From Granulosicoccus sp947495035 (lineage in GTDB: Bacteria > Pseudomonadota > Gammaproteobacteria > Granulosicoccales > Granulosicoccaceae): 64,000 nt of DNA. The DNA lies in assembly GCF_050589605.1 (NCBI RefSeq), contig NZ_JBNGOO010000003.1; one strand, given 5' to 3'. The translations under genes were made by a program, and so were the position numbers. The notes beneath the pieces were generated by a model that had not been told where the DNA came from, did no database searches, and was given only the letters and a program-made list of their open reading frames with translations. This document shows positions 18,301-26,255 of the stretch, one piece after another. Position 1 is the stretch's first letter. Every line of letters begins with the position of its first letter.

Positions 18301-19313
18301 AGCCCGGCCTTGGGCTTGGAGCCATTGCCCACCGCGCCTTCATCACGAATCTCTCCCCCCGAACCGGTAGCCGCCCCCGGAAACGGCGAAATGGCCGTCG
18401 GGTGATTGTGCGTCTCGACCTTGATCTGAATGTGCACCGCTTCCTCGGTCGCCTGATAGTGACCATCAGGCCCCGCCAACCAGCGCTGCGCGGTACTGCC
18501 TTCGATGACTGCGGCGTTGTCGTGATAAGCCGACAGCACGCCTTCCGGGGAGAGCTTGTGGGTATTGCGAATCATGCCGAACAGCGATTGTGTCTGAGCT
18601 TCACCATCGAGTGACCAGGAGGCATTGAAGATCTTGTGCCGGCAGTGCTCCGAATTGGCTTGCGCGAACATCATGAGCTCGGCATCACTCGGATCTCTCT
18701 TCAGACGGGCAAAACTCTGCTCGAGGTAGTCCAGTTCGTCGGACGATAGCGCCAGCCCCATCTGTCGATTGTGTTCTTCCAGTGCCAGTCTGCCTTCTTC
18801 GAGTACAGGAATGGTGACCAGAGGCGCTGGTTCGGCAATCGCGAACAGTCTGTGCAGGTCGCTGGAGAGATCGATGACGGATTCCGTCATGCGATCGTGC
18901 AGCAGCGCTTCAGCCTGTCGTTTGCTCGCATCCGCCAGGCCCTGTGAACCCGGCTCACCGAACAGATACTGAATACCACGCTCGATCCGTACGACTTCTG
19001 TCATCCCGCAACGGCGCGCGATATCCGTGGCCTTGGACGACCAGGCAGAGCGTGTGCCCAGACGTGGAACCACGCTGACCTGCCAACCGGAATCCGGTTC
19101 ATGATATTGCTCATCGGCCTGCAGCAGGCGGCAAAGGCGCTGCAATACAGCCGGATCAGCCTCTACCGACGGGTCATCCGCCGAATCCAGCTGAACGAAA
19201 TAGACATACCGGGCCTCGATGGCCTGGAAGTGTGTATCCACAGAGCGCAACTGCTTGAGCAATTGCTCCTGTCGGAAAGTCGACAGGGCGTTGGCGCCGG
19301 ATAGACAGAGCAT
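15393..19313 (-). CDS. purL: Phosphoribosylformylglycinamidine synthase PurL (large type)
   Basis: Catalyses the ATP- and glutamine-dependent fourth step of purine synthesis (FGAR to FGAM). At 1306 residues it is the single-chain gammaproteobacterial type: an N-terminal PurS-like domain, a linker with [19 protein letters not shown], two AIRS-type ATP-binding halves ([22 protein letters not shown]-like segment about residue 290; [17 protein letters not shown] in the middle) and a C-terminal class I amidotransferase. The amidotransferase nucleophile is in [11 protein letters not shown] and its His/Glu pair in MPHPERVFR. The ATG start matches the family ([11 protein letters not shown]). A 234-bp gap upstream contains a terminator-like hairpin. 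Confidence 0.97.
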   Translation of the reverse strand: [1306 protein letters not shown]

Positions 19314-19450
19314 GTGGGTTCTCGCACGGTAACCTGAGGGCTGGCCGAAATCTCAGGCTGCGGCAACGTGCGTTCATTGACTGAACATCACTGATCATTG
19401 CCTGGTTTGCCGGAGATTCGGCCCGGACGGGGCAATGATACTGGATGTAG

Positions 19451-19477
19451 GGAGCTACGGCAGATTGCCGCAGCTCC
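19451..19477 (+). terminator. Strong plus-strand terminator-like hairpin
   Basis: A 12-bp stem GGAGCTACGGCA / TGCCGCAGCTCC (one G-U/A-C imperfection) with a GAT loop, followed on the plus strand by TCTTTTA. That orientation does not fit either neighbour, since purL and the DUF481 gene are both on the minus strand. It may still end the DUF481 transcript as a hairpin without a U tract, or end an unseen plus-strand RNA. Confidence 0.5.
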
Positions 19478-19547
19478 TCTTTTACCGACCGGTGGCCGAT
19501 ATCGGGCGCGTCACGGGTGTCGTGACGGTAATCGCAACTGCGATCGA

Positions 19548-20399
19548 TCAGATGTCGACGACGAGGTTCAGCGTCGTGACGCTGTCGCTGTTGGAATCCA
19601 GCGGGCTGTCGCCTGAAGACAGGTCGCTGTTGCTGCGTGAGAAGTGAGCAACCTTGAATGCCAGCTTTTCGGACACCTTGAAGGCGATTCCCAGACCCAA
19701 TTCGACAAAGGTGTTGTCGCTACCGAAGTCGCTGCGCAGATCAGCGTTGAACGTCACTTCATCCGTGATGTGGTTGAGGTAGTTCAGACCGATGTAGCCA
19801 ATGCCGCCGTTGACATCGTCACCGACAACCAGCGACGTATTCTTGTTGCCAAAACCCAACTCAGCGGTCAGGAAACCACTTTCGTTGGAGAAGAAGCGGT
19901 GACCGACACCCACGATCTGACGTGTGGCGTTATCGATATTACCGGGCTCGTCCTGCTCCCAGTCGAGGATGCCGAAGAAGTAGGTTTTCGGGTTGTAGTA
20001 GAACTTGGGCTGGTAGCCCAGTGCGATGCGATCAGAGTTGTCGCCCTTGACAATGGTGCGTTGCGGACGGCCGTCGTCTCCAAGGATCGGATTGCCTTCC
20101 TGGTCGCGCTCGACAACCACGATGGAGGACGTGCCCTTGAATACGGAACCGAAAACCAGGTGCTCCCAACGATTGACGGTCTTGCTCAGACGCACGGAAC
20201 CATTGATGTTGCTGGCTTCCGAGTTACCGGTCGAGCTGGTGGCGCCAAGAGACGCCGTACCGCGCCAGCCCTGGAAAGCGCTGCCGAATCCGGACTCCTC
20301 AACAGCGTCAGCATCCTGTGCTGCAACCATTGTCGATGCGCCCAGTGAGCCTGCAACGAGGATACTGGCGATTGTCTTTTTCAGGGAATAGTGAGTCAT
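19548..20399 (-). CDS. DUF481 outer-membrane beta-barrel protein
   Basis: A 283-residue protein with a signal peptide (cleaved near MVAAQDAD). It has alternating beta strands ending in NLVVDI, as expected for a small outer-membrane barrel of the DUF481/YdiY family, sometimes called salt-induced outer-membrane proteins. Recognisable segments are GTASLGATSSTGNSEASN, RIALGYQPKFYYNPKTYFFG and VGVGHRFFSNESGFLTAELGFG. The function of this family is not established. It is divergent from ssrA, and 220 bp separate the two. Confidence 0.8.
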   Translation of the reverse strand: MTHYSLKKTIASILVAGSLGASTMVAAQDADAVEESGFGSAFQGWRGTASLGATSSTGNSEASNINGSVRLSKTVNRWEHLVFGSVFKGTSSIVVVERDQEGNPILGDDGRPQRTIVKGDNSDRIALGYQPKFYYNPKTYFFGILDWEQDEPGNIDNATRQIVGVGHRFFSNESGFLTAELGFGNKNTSLVVGDDVNGGIGYIGLNYLNHITDEVTFNADLRSDFGSDNTFVELGLGIAFKVSEKLAFKVAHFSRSNSDLSSGDSPLDSNSDSVTTLNLVVDI

Positions 20400-20619
20400 T
20401 GGTGTTGTTTTCTATCCGTTTTTTCGAAGAACCTGTGGCAAGTATGGAACGCAAAAGTGGCAAAAAATCACCGGACACTTTCTTTAACATTTGTGCCATC
20501 CGGTTCACAATTTAGCAACATTCACGACACAGAGTTATCAATCAACACGAATTCCTCGATGCCCATTGAATTGCAGCGCAAACATCCGCATACTCCACGG
20601 GCAGGAAGTTACGACCACC

Positions 20620-20993
20620 GGGGCTGACATGGTTTCGACGGAAGTGGCAAACCCTGAGGTGCATGCCGAGGATTCAGATCACCTCGTAAATCCAGCTGAA
20701 AAACCTATAGTTGCCAACGACGACAACTACGCAATGGCCGCATAACTGAACCCTCGGGTTTAGTTGTACGTACTGCCCCGTTCCGGATCTGCCTGTGGGT
20801 TTGGGCGGGGGCAACAGACACAGGATCGCGTGAAGGGTCGCCCTTACACTGGATCGCTAAACCAATAATGGGCTCGCTGCTCCTTGTGGTGCCCGTCCTG
20901 CACTGAGTGGCTAAAGCCAATGACGGAACTAAGCATGTAGTACCAACGGCAGAGTGCTTTCGGACGGGGGTTCGACTCCCCCCAGCTCCACCA
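20620..20993 (+). ncRNA. ssrA: Transfer-messenger RNA (tmRNA), one-piece
   Basis: Rescues stalled ribosomes by trans-translation together with SmpB. The 5' end GGGGCTGACATGGTTTCGACGG and the 3' end GGTTCGACTCCCCCCAGCTCCACCA are diagnostic, and GGGGCTG pairs with CAGCTCC to form the acceptor stem with an encoded CCA. The tag frame at 20713-20745 reads ANDDNYAMAA then TAA, against ANDENYALAA in E. coli. The 374-nt length is normal. The last 15 bases are duplicated at 35388-35402, showing that the 3' end is the attachment site of the downstream island, which regenerates an intact acceptor arm. Confidence 0.98.
20979..20993 (+). repeat. Left attachment site, core repeat
   Basis: CCCCCAGCTCCACCA, the 3' terminus of ssrA, repeated exactly at 35388-35402. 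tmRNA 3' ends are common targets of tyrosine integrases. Confidence 0.93.
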
Positions 20994-21000
20994 TTTAGGA

Positions 21001-21028
21001 TTCCGGCGAGGTCTGATTCTCGCCGGAA
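21001..21028 (+). terminator. Island-borne hairpin just after ssrA
   Basis: Perfect 10-bp stem TTCCGGCGAG / CTCGCCGGAA with an 8-nt loop, 7 bp after the ssrA CCA end. No T run follows. It may stand in for the true ssrA terminator, which the island displaced to 35414-35441, or mark the end for RNase processing. Confidence 0.55.
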
Positions 21029-21085
21029 ACCGCATGAAATCGAGCTTATACTCTCCAACCTCTTCCAGCCCCATACATTGCAGAC

Positions 21086-21144
21086 TGACGGTATTGACGG
21101 TATAAACGACGGCAGATTTTAACGCCCGAGTTCTTATACCGTCA
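21086..21144. promoter_or_regulatory. Putative integrase arm-type sites (left)
   Basis: TGACGGTAT at 21086 and TGACGGTATAA at 21095 lie directly in tandem, and the inverted copy TTATACCGTCA occupies 21134-21144, touching the integrase ATG. The same 11-mer recurs near the right end at 35315. Such repeats at both ends fit integrase arm-binding sites. The copy at the start codon could also let the integrase repress its own gene. Confidence 0.55.
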
Positions 21145-22331
21145 TGGCTTCAGAAAAACTAACAGCAATGGCTGTAAGCGATGCCAAGTATTCAGGGAAG
21201 CCCCACAAGCTGACCGATGGCAAAGGTCTTTACCTGTACATCACCAAGCACGGCAAGTACTGGCGATACGACTACCGCTATGGCGGCAAGAGAAAAACAT
21301 TCTCTATCGGCGTGTTTCCTGAAGTCAGCTTGGCAACAGCGCGGAAACGCCTCCAAGACGCTCGAAACAAGCTCAGCGAGGGCATCGACCCCAGCTATCA
21401 CAAGCAGGTAGCCAAGCTGGCAGGATCTGGCGGAGACACATTCAAAGACGTCGCCGAAGAGTGGCTGCAAAAGCGTGCTGAATGGTCAGACGGACATCGC
21501 CGAACGGTTAGGCAACGTCTCGATAATGACCTGCTCCCATACATTGGCAATCGCCCCCTCCAATCTATCGAACCCGCTGAGGTCCTGGCCGTTTTGCGCC
21601 GAGTGGAGGCGCGTGGGGCTATCGAATCTGCCCATCGCATAAAGACACTTGCGAGCCAGGTTTTCAGGTTTGGAGTTGCAACTACCAGAATAGCCAGCGA
21701 CCCGACGCGTGACCTTCAGGGAGCATTGGCAAAGCACACAGAGGTACAACTCCCCAGCATTACCGATCCTGCCGCCGTAGGTGAGCTATTACGAGCAATT
21801 GACAGCTACACCGGCAACCCTATCGTGCTGCACGCGCTACAGCTCGCGCCGCACGTATTCGTGCGACCTGGCGAACTAAGAGGAGCCTTGTGGAGCGAAA
21901 TCAACTTCGAGGAGGCACTCTGGACGATTCCCGCCCGCCGCATGAAGCGGAAGCTTGAACATAAGGTGCCGCTTTCCAATCAGTCGCTTGCGATACTAAA
22001 GTCATTGCACCACTTTACAGGCGCAGGAACGCTGGTCTTTCCGGGGATGAGAGAGGACACCCGCCCCATATCGGATATGACGCTGAACGCCGCACTGCGA
22101 AGGCTTGGCTACGCCTCTGGAGAGGTCTGTATACACGGGTTCAGGCACACGGCCTCCACGCTACTGAATGAACGACGTGACTTCGATCCGGATCTCATCG
22201 AAGCCCAGCTTTCTCATGTGGACGGAAACGGGGTCAGACGTGCATACAACCAAGCACAGTACGTCGAACTCAGACGGTCGATGATGCAGGACTATTCAGA
22301 CTATCTCGACTCGCTGAAACAACTGCGCTGA
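21144..22331 (+). CDS. int: Tyrosine-recombinase integrase, P4 type
   Basis: Integrates and excises the island at the ssrA 3' end. The 395-residue protein has an N-terminal arm-binding domain of the DUF4102 kind (KLTDGKGLYLYITKHGKYWRYDYR, FSIGVFPEVSLATAR). It is followed by a SAM-like core-binding domain (about 100-180) and a catalytic domain with Arg in RPGELRGALW, the HxxR box in HGFRHTASTLL, and the tyrosine in the RRAYNQAQY region. It is read away from ssrA and begins 150 bp from the attachment site. An inverted 11-bp repeat overlaps its start. Confidence 0.96.
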   Translation: MASEKLTAMAVSDAKYSGKPHKLTDGKGLYLYITKHGKYWRYDYRYGGKRKTFSIGVFPEVSLATARKRLQDARNKLSEGIDPSYHKQVAKLAGSGGDTFKDVAEEWLQKRAEWSDGHRRTVRQRLDNDLLPYIGNRPLQSIEPAEVLAVLRRVEARGAIESAHRIKTLASQVFRFGVATTRIASDPTRDLQGALAKHTEVQLPSITDPAAVGELLRAIDSYTGNPIVLHALQLAPHVFVRPGELRGALWSEINFEEALWTIPARRMKRKLEHKVPLSNQSLAILKSLHHFTGAGTLVFPGMREDTRPISDMTLNAALRRLGYASGEVCIHGFRHTASTLLNERRDFDPDLIEAQLSHVDGNGVRRAYNQAQYVELRRSMMQDYSDYLDSLKQLR

Positions 22332-22425
22332 CAGGTTCGCTCGGATCTAGGCTCGCTACCGAAAAGCTGGCCACCTACCAGCCTGATCCGAGTGTCTAAA
22401 TAGGTATTTGCATGAGGATGCAAGG

Positions 22426-23262
22426 ATGGAACTCGAAAACTTCCCCAATACAAGCGATTACCCGAAACCGATTCTCGACTTTGCAGCAGACATCTACCCA
22501 GATCACGGCAAAGATATGCGCCGATGGGCTTGGGAATTTTTACGAAGAAACGCAACCTACCAAAGGCTCTGGGACACCTTAGCCCAATTACCTGAAGAAA
22601 TTGATGGCGCGTGGAAAGGACATGCAACGCCTACCGGAAGGTTCTTTATCGATCATGGCTATTTCGCTGATCCCGAACCACACTACGGGGAAACAGCAGA
22701 TGAATATATTGCACGGGTTGGACACAAGGGGCGCTTCGTTAACTTCAGAACCTACATTGAAGAGACGTTCAAAATTCACCCTGAACCAATCGATTGGCGC
22801 GATGAATTCTCCGATGACTTTCCCATCATAACAGCCGCCTTTAGTGAGGATGCCCCTGCCCCCTGGAGGCTCACCGATCACATCGAATACGACAATGACT
22901 TAGGGGCACCACTACAAGACGCGATCTCAATGAGATCAAGACAGCTTGGGGATCAATTCGAAATACTTGGTTTCGACCTGAGCATGAAAATCGGTCCGCA
23001 ACTCCTCGAAGCAAAAGAGGTACTCGAACAAATACAGAGCGAACTCCGATCACGAGGGCTCAAAGTGAAAAACAGACCAACCTTCCAAACGGACTTAAGC
23101 ACTCGATACCTCATGGTCTTGGACGGAATAGCTTCCAGAACCAGTGAAAACAAGATACGGGCGAGAATTAACCTGAACGGAAGCAAACACACTGCTATGT
23201 ACAACAGCATACGGACGAAAGCGCAGCAGCTCAGGGATACAGACTATTGGCGCTGTACATGA
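22426..23262 (+). CDS. Unknown protein with DUF6499-like N-terminus
   Basis: A 278-residue protein of unknown function. Residues about 25-55 (MRRWAWEFLRRNATYQRLWD) match a motif of regulators carried by proteobacterial integrative conjugative elements (DUF6499, from memory). Most of the rest is unrecognised; the C-terminal 80 residues are basic and could bind DNA (RARINLNGSKHTAMYNSIRTK). The ATG at 22426 is preferred because GAGGA lies 7 bp upstream; a TTG at 22408 is possible. It stands between the integrase and alpA, where regulatory genes are common. Confidence 0.6.
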   Translation: MELENFPNTSDYPKPILDFAADIYPDHGKDMRRWAWEFLRRNATYQRLWDTLAQLPEEIDGAWKGHATPTGRFFIDHGYFADPEPHYGETADEYIARVGHKGRFVNFRTYIEETFKIHPEPIDWRDEFSDDFPIITAAFSEDAPAPWRLTDHIEYDNDLGAPLQDAISMRSRQLGDQFEILGFDLSMKIGPQLLEAKEVLEQIQSELRSRGLKVKNRPTFQTDLSTRYLMVLDGIASRTSENKIRARINLNGSKHTAMYNSIRTKAQQLRDTDYWRCT

Positions 23263-23542
23263 AAAGGGTCCGCAGAGAAGAGTTCATTTTTTCACTGATC
23301 TGCGAGGACAAGCGGGGGACATGCGACAGGTACTTTGCGGTGTAAGATGCTCTCCGCAGACAGTAATGGAAGAAACAGGAAAGCAAACGGAACCAATTAG
23401 AAAGCAATAGAGACTCCTGACCAGCCAAAGTTTGGTCGCCGAGACTGGCCAGGAATCACACCCAAAAACAATGAGACGTCCAAAGGTGCCCGGCTATTGT
23501 GGCTGGTCGCTCGCGGACAATCAACAATGTTGAGAGATCAAT

Positions 23543-23761
23543 ATGTCCAAAGCGATGAAGTTCGAAGCCCCACCCCTGCCCGACCGCATGATCAGAGTAC
23601 GCCGAGTCTGCGAAATAACTGGACTCGCTGTATCGACCGTTTACGCCAAGATGGCGAAAGGCGAGTTCCCCAAAGGAGCGAAATACTCAAGCGGGAAAGG
23701 CGGCGCACGTCGGTGGAGTGAAAGTGAAATTCTGGAGTGGCTCGCAGAGGTGTCACTTTGA
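23543..23761 (+). CDS. alpA: AlpA-family excisionase/transcriptional regulator
   Basis: A 72-residue winged-helix DNA-binding protein of the AlpA/MerR-like family: MIRVRRVCEITGLAVSTVYAKM forms the helix-turn-helix and ARRWSESEILEWL is the C-terminal signature. AlpA proteins in P4-like islands activate integrase transcription or act as excision directionality factors. Its stop overlaps the start of the primase gene (TTGA), so the replication genes are probably in the same transcript. A 280-bp gap upstream holds no recognised gene and should contain the promoter. Confidence 0.9.
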   Translation: MSKAMKFEAPPLPDRMIRVRRVCEITGLAVSTVYAKMAKGEFPKGAKYSSGKGGARRWSESEILEWLAEVSL

Positions 23762-24708
23762 GCCGGGGGAGCCGCGTCCCGGCACAGGACGCGTTCCAGA
23801 ACCGCTATTCACACGATAATTTTACCACAACCAAGCATGACAGGTTCATTCAGTGGGCAGATGATAACGGTGTCGTTGCGCCAGTCCTGATTCCCTATGA
23901 ATGGGTTCGCACCAATGCACCACAGAAGTCTTACAAGAATAAATCGCTCGGTGTCTTGCTCAAAGATAACTGCATCCTGGCCAAAGATTTCACTTCCGAT
24001 GCACTGTATCTATTTCAGGACCAGCACCAGACACTCGGAAACGCGAAGAGCGCGGACCGTTCGAAACTTGCTGCTAAGCAGTTTGCCGAACAAGCGAAGC
24101 GAATCAGGCGCGAAAAAGCGACGGCAGCGAGTGCAGAAACGATATTCACCGAGTCAGTGAATCGCGCTCCTTTCGGTTACATGCTCGACAAGGGACTTAA
24201 AAGCACGCACGGCATACGGTGGCATGAGGGGCTTGACTGTTGGATAGCACCAATCACAGATGTACACGGCAAGCTTTGGAGCTATCAACGAATATACAAC
24301 CGTCCGTCAGGTAAAAAGCTGTTTGCCAAAGGGGGCCGCATATCTGGTTGCATGTTCCTTATCGGGAAACTGGACGAAAGCACTCGCCTGATACTTGTGT
24401 GTGAGGGTGGCGCGACCGGTGCCAGCCTGGCAGAGGAAACTAACCATGTAACTGCATGCGCTCTCAACGCTGGAAACCTTCAACCGGTATGTGAGGCAAT
24501 AAAGGTTGCTTACCCGGATATCGAGATCATCGTATGTGGTGACGATGATCGACGCGCAGAGGTCAACACAGGACGTCAGAAAGCAATTGCAGCAGCGTCG
24601 AGTGTCAACAGCAAAGTGGCGTTTCCGACGTTCTGCGAAGGATGCAGTAGGCAGTGTAGTGACTTCAACGATGTCATTCAGTGCAACAGTCGGGAGAAGT
24701 CCCGATGA
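23758..24708 (+). CDS. Toprim-domain DNA primase
   Basis: A 316-residue primase-like protein for island replication. The C-terminal half holds a Toprim fold: the glutamate in LILVCEGGATGASLAEE and the DxD-like IIVCGDDDRRAEVNTGRQKA. It then ends in a cysteine cluster (CEGCSRQC) before SDFNDV, as in plasmid and satellite primases. The N-terminal half has WADDNGVVAP and FGYMLDKGLKSTHGIRW, consistent with a primase-linked region, but no CHC2 zinc finger is visible. The start chosen is TTG at 23758, coupled to the alpA stop and preceded by AGAGG; a GTG at 23737 is the alternative. Confidence 0.85.
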   Translation: MSRGSRVPAQDAFQNRYSHDNFTTTKHDRFIQWADDNGVVAPVLIPYEWVRTNAPQKSYKNKSLGVLLKDNCILAKDFTSDALYLFQDQHQTLGNAKSADRSKLAAKQFAEQAKRIRREKATAASAETIFTESVNRAPFGYMLDKGLKSTHGIRWHEGLDCWIAPITDVHGKLWSYQRIYNRPSGKKLFAKGGRISGCMFLIGKLDESTRLILVCEGGATGASLAEETNHVTACALNAGNLQPVCEAIKVAYPDIEIIVCGDDDRRAEVNTGRQKAIAAASSVNSKVAFPTFCEGCSRQCSDFNDVIQCNSREKSR

Positions 24709-26255
24709 GTGCCAAACTGAAACACCCTGAATCAGAAATATTAAAACCCTACGAACCCTTCGAACTCAACGCTGATGGGGGTTCCAGCACTTCAAACCCT
24801 ACGAAAACCTTACGGAAGTCTACGGACAAAACTGATAAGCCTGCGGCACCTGAGACACTTGGACAGAACCAAGTGAGTGACATTATTGCTGACGTATTGC
24901 GTGATTCGCTGGTGTGGGATGCGATAAGTGGTCAATGGTTTAGACGATCCAATGTTGAATTGCCGTTTCGCGAACAATCTTCAATCACGGTTTGGCAGAC
25001 GATCAACAGCGAGGTATCACGATTGATGCCCAAATACTCGGCCAGTTTCGTCAATGGCGTGGAAACCTTCATGAAGGCCGAGCTTGCTGCCACGCAATGG
25101 GATAACACCCGTCACGAGATTCCGGTTTCGAATGGCGTTCTCGATCTAAATACACGCATGCTGAGGAAATACAGGGCCGAGGACAGATTCAACTGGCAAT
25201 TGCCTTACCCCTTCGACATCGACGCTACTTGCCCACTGATCGACAAGACTATTCTGCGCATGGTAGGCGGTAATTCCGAATTGGTCGAATTCCTGTATGC
25301 ATGGCTGCTTGTCGTCCTACTTGGACTGTCCAATGTTCAAGCATTTCTCGAATTGGTCGGCAGCGGTGGCACAGGAAAATCCACATTTCTAAATCTATTG
25401 TCGGCAGTCGTTGGTGACGAAAACACGGTCACCACCGATCTCAACGCCCTTGAAACAAACAAATTCGAAACCGCTGTGCTGTACGGCAAACGCCTAACGA
25501 TAGTCAGTGACTCTGCGAGATTTCGCGGAGAGGTGCCAGTGTTGAAATCTATCACCGGGGGAGACCGTATTCGATTGGAACGAAAAAATCAGCAACAGCA
25601 GAAGCCGTTTGTATACCGTGGCTTGGTCACAATAGCCGCCAACCAACCGCTTGAATCATCTGATTACACGAGCGGTCTGCAACGACGCCGACGATCATTG
25701 ACCATCAACTATGTCGTTAGTGACGAAGAGAAGAAGCCATATCAAGATACAACAACCTACCCTGATGGATTCGAAGGAGCCTTAAAAGCTGAGCTACCAG
25801 GATTGCTCAACAAGCTACTTGCAATGGATGCGAACGCTGCCGCTGAGCTGGTTGCGAATCCTGACAAGGCAATGAAGGCGCAAAGACTTGTCATTGAACT
25901 GGAAACTAATCCGCTACTAGCCTGGGCTGACGAGTGCCTCGTTTCATGCTCCAGCCAAGAAACACGGATAGGCGACGCGAACAAACAACCAAACGAGGGA
26001 CTTTACAGCAACTATTGTGCGTACGTGACCGGCGGGGGCCGACACCCAATATCCATAACCGCATTCAGTCGAAATCTCGTCGATATTCTGCACGCCTACG
26101 ACATTCAGACGGTCAAAACAAGAAGCGCTTTCACTTTCATGAAGGGACTTCGCTTAAGAGGATCGAACGACGAGAACACACCCCACCTGATAACAAAAAT
26201 ACTGCCAACAACCGGCGAGTTCACTACCACGAGCAAAACTGAGGGCCTTCTATGA
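24705..26255 (+). CDS. D5-type superfamily 3 replicative helicase
   Basis: A 516-residue helicase of the phage/plasmid primase (D5_N plus SF3) family, which unwinds the island origin. The Walker A is GSGGTGKST at residues 220-228. It is preceded by the D5_N region (HEIPVSNGVLDLNTRMLRKY) and followed by the SF3 segments ERKNQQQQKPFVYRGLVTIAANQP and GLQRRRRSLTI. The ATG at 24705 overlaps the primase stop (ATGA). Splitting P4 alpha-like activities into a separate Toprim primase and SF3 helicase is common in such islands. A replication origin is expected nearby, but I could not identify iterons. Confidence 0.93.
   Translation: MSAKLKHPESEILKPYEPFELNADGGSSTSNPTKTLRKSTDKTDKPAAPETLGQNQVSDIIADVLRDSLVWDAISGQWFRRSNVELPFREQSSITVWQTINSEVSRLMPKYSASFVNGVETFMKAELAATQWDNTRHEIPVSNGVLDLNTRMLRKYRAEDRFNWQLPYPFDIDATCPLIDKTILRMVGGNSELVEFLYAWLLVVLLGLSNVQAFLELVGSGGTGKSTFLNLLSAVVGDENTVTTDLNALETNKFETAVLYGKRLTIVSDSARFRGEVPVLKSITGGDRIRLERKNQQQQKPFVYRGLVTIAANQPLESSDYTSGLQRRRRSLTINYVVSDEEKKPYQDTTTYPDGFEGALKAELPGLLNKLLAMDANAAAELVANPDKAMKAQRLVIELETNPLLAWADECLVSCSSQETRIGDANKQPNEGLYSNYCAYVTGGGRHPISITAFSRNLVDILHAYDIQTVKTRSAFTFMKGLRLRGSNDENTPHLITKILPTTGEFTTTSKTEGLL

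Noticed and set aside
16413..18614. Long plus-strand open frame (733 codons) antisense to purL
   Set aside because: It is the mirror frame of a well-conserved, GC-rich gene. Its translation has no recognisable domain and is rich in His and Arg, as expected of an antisense frame.
20491..20745. 84-codon protein ending in ANDDNYAMAA
   Set aside because: The frame merely runs into the tmRNA tag. The tag is translated only during ribosome rescue from the resume codon at 20713.
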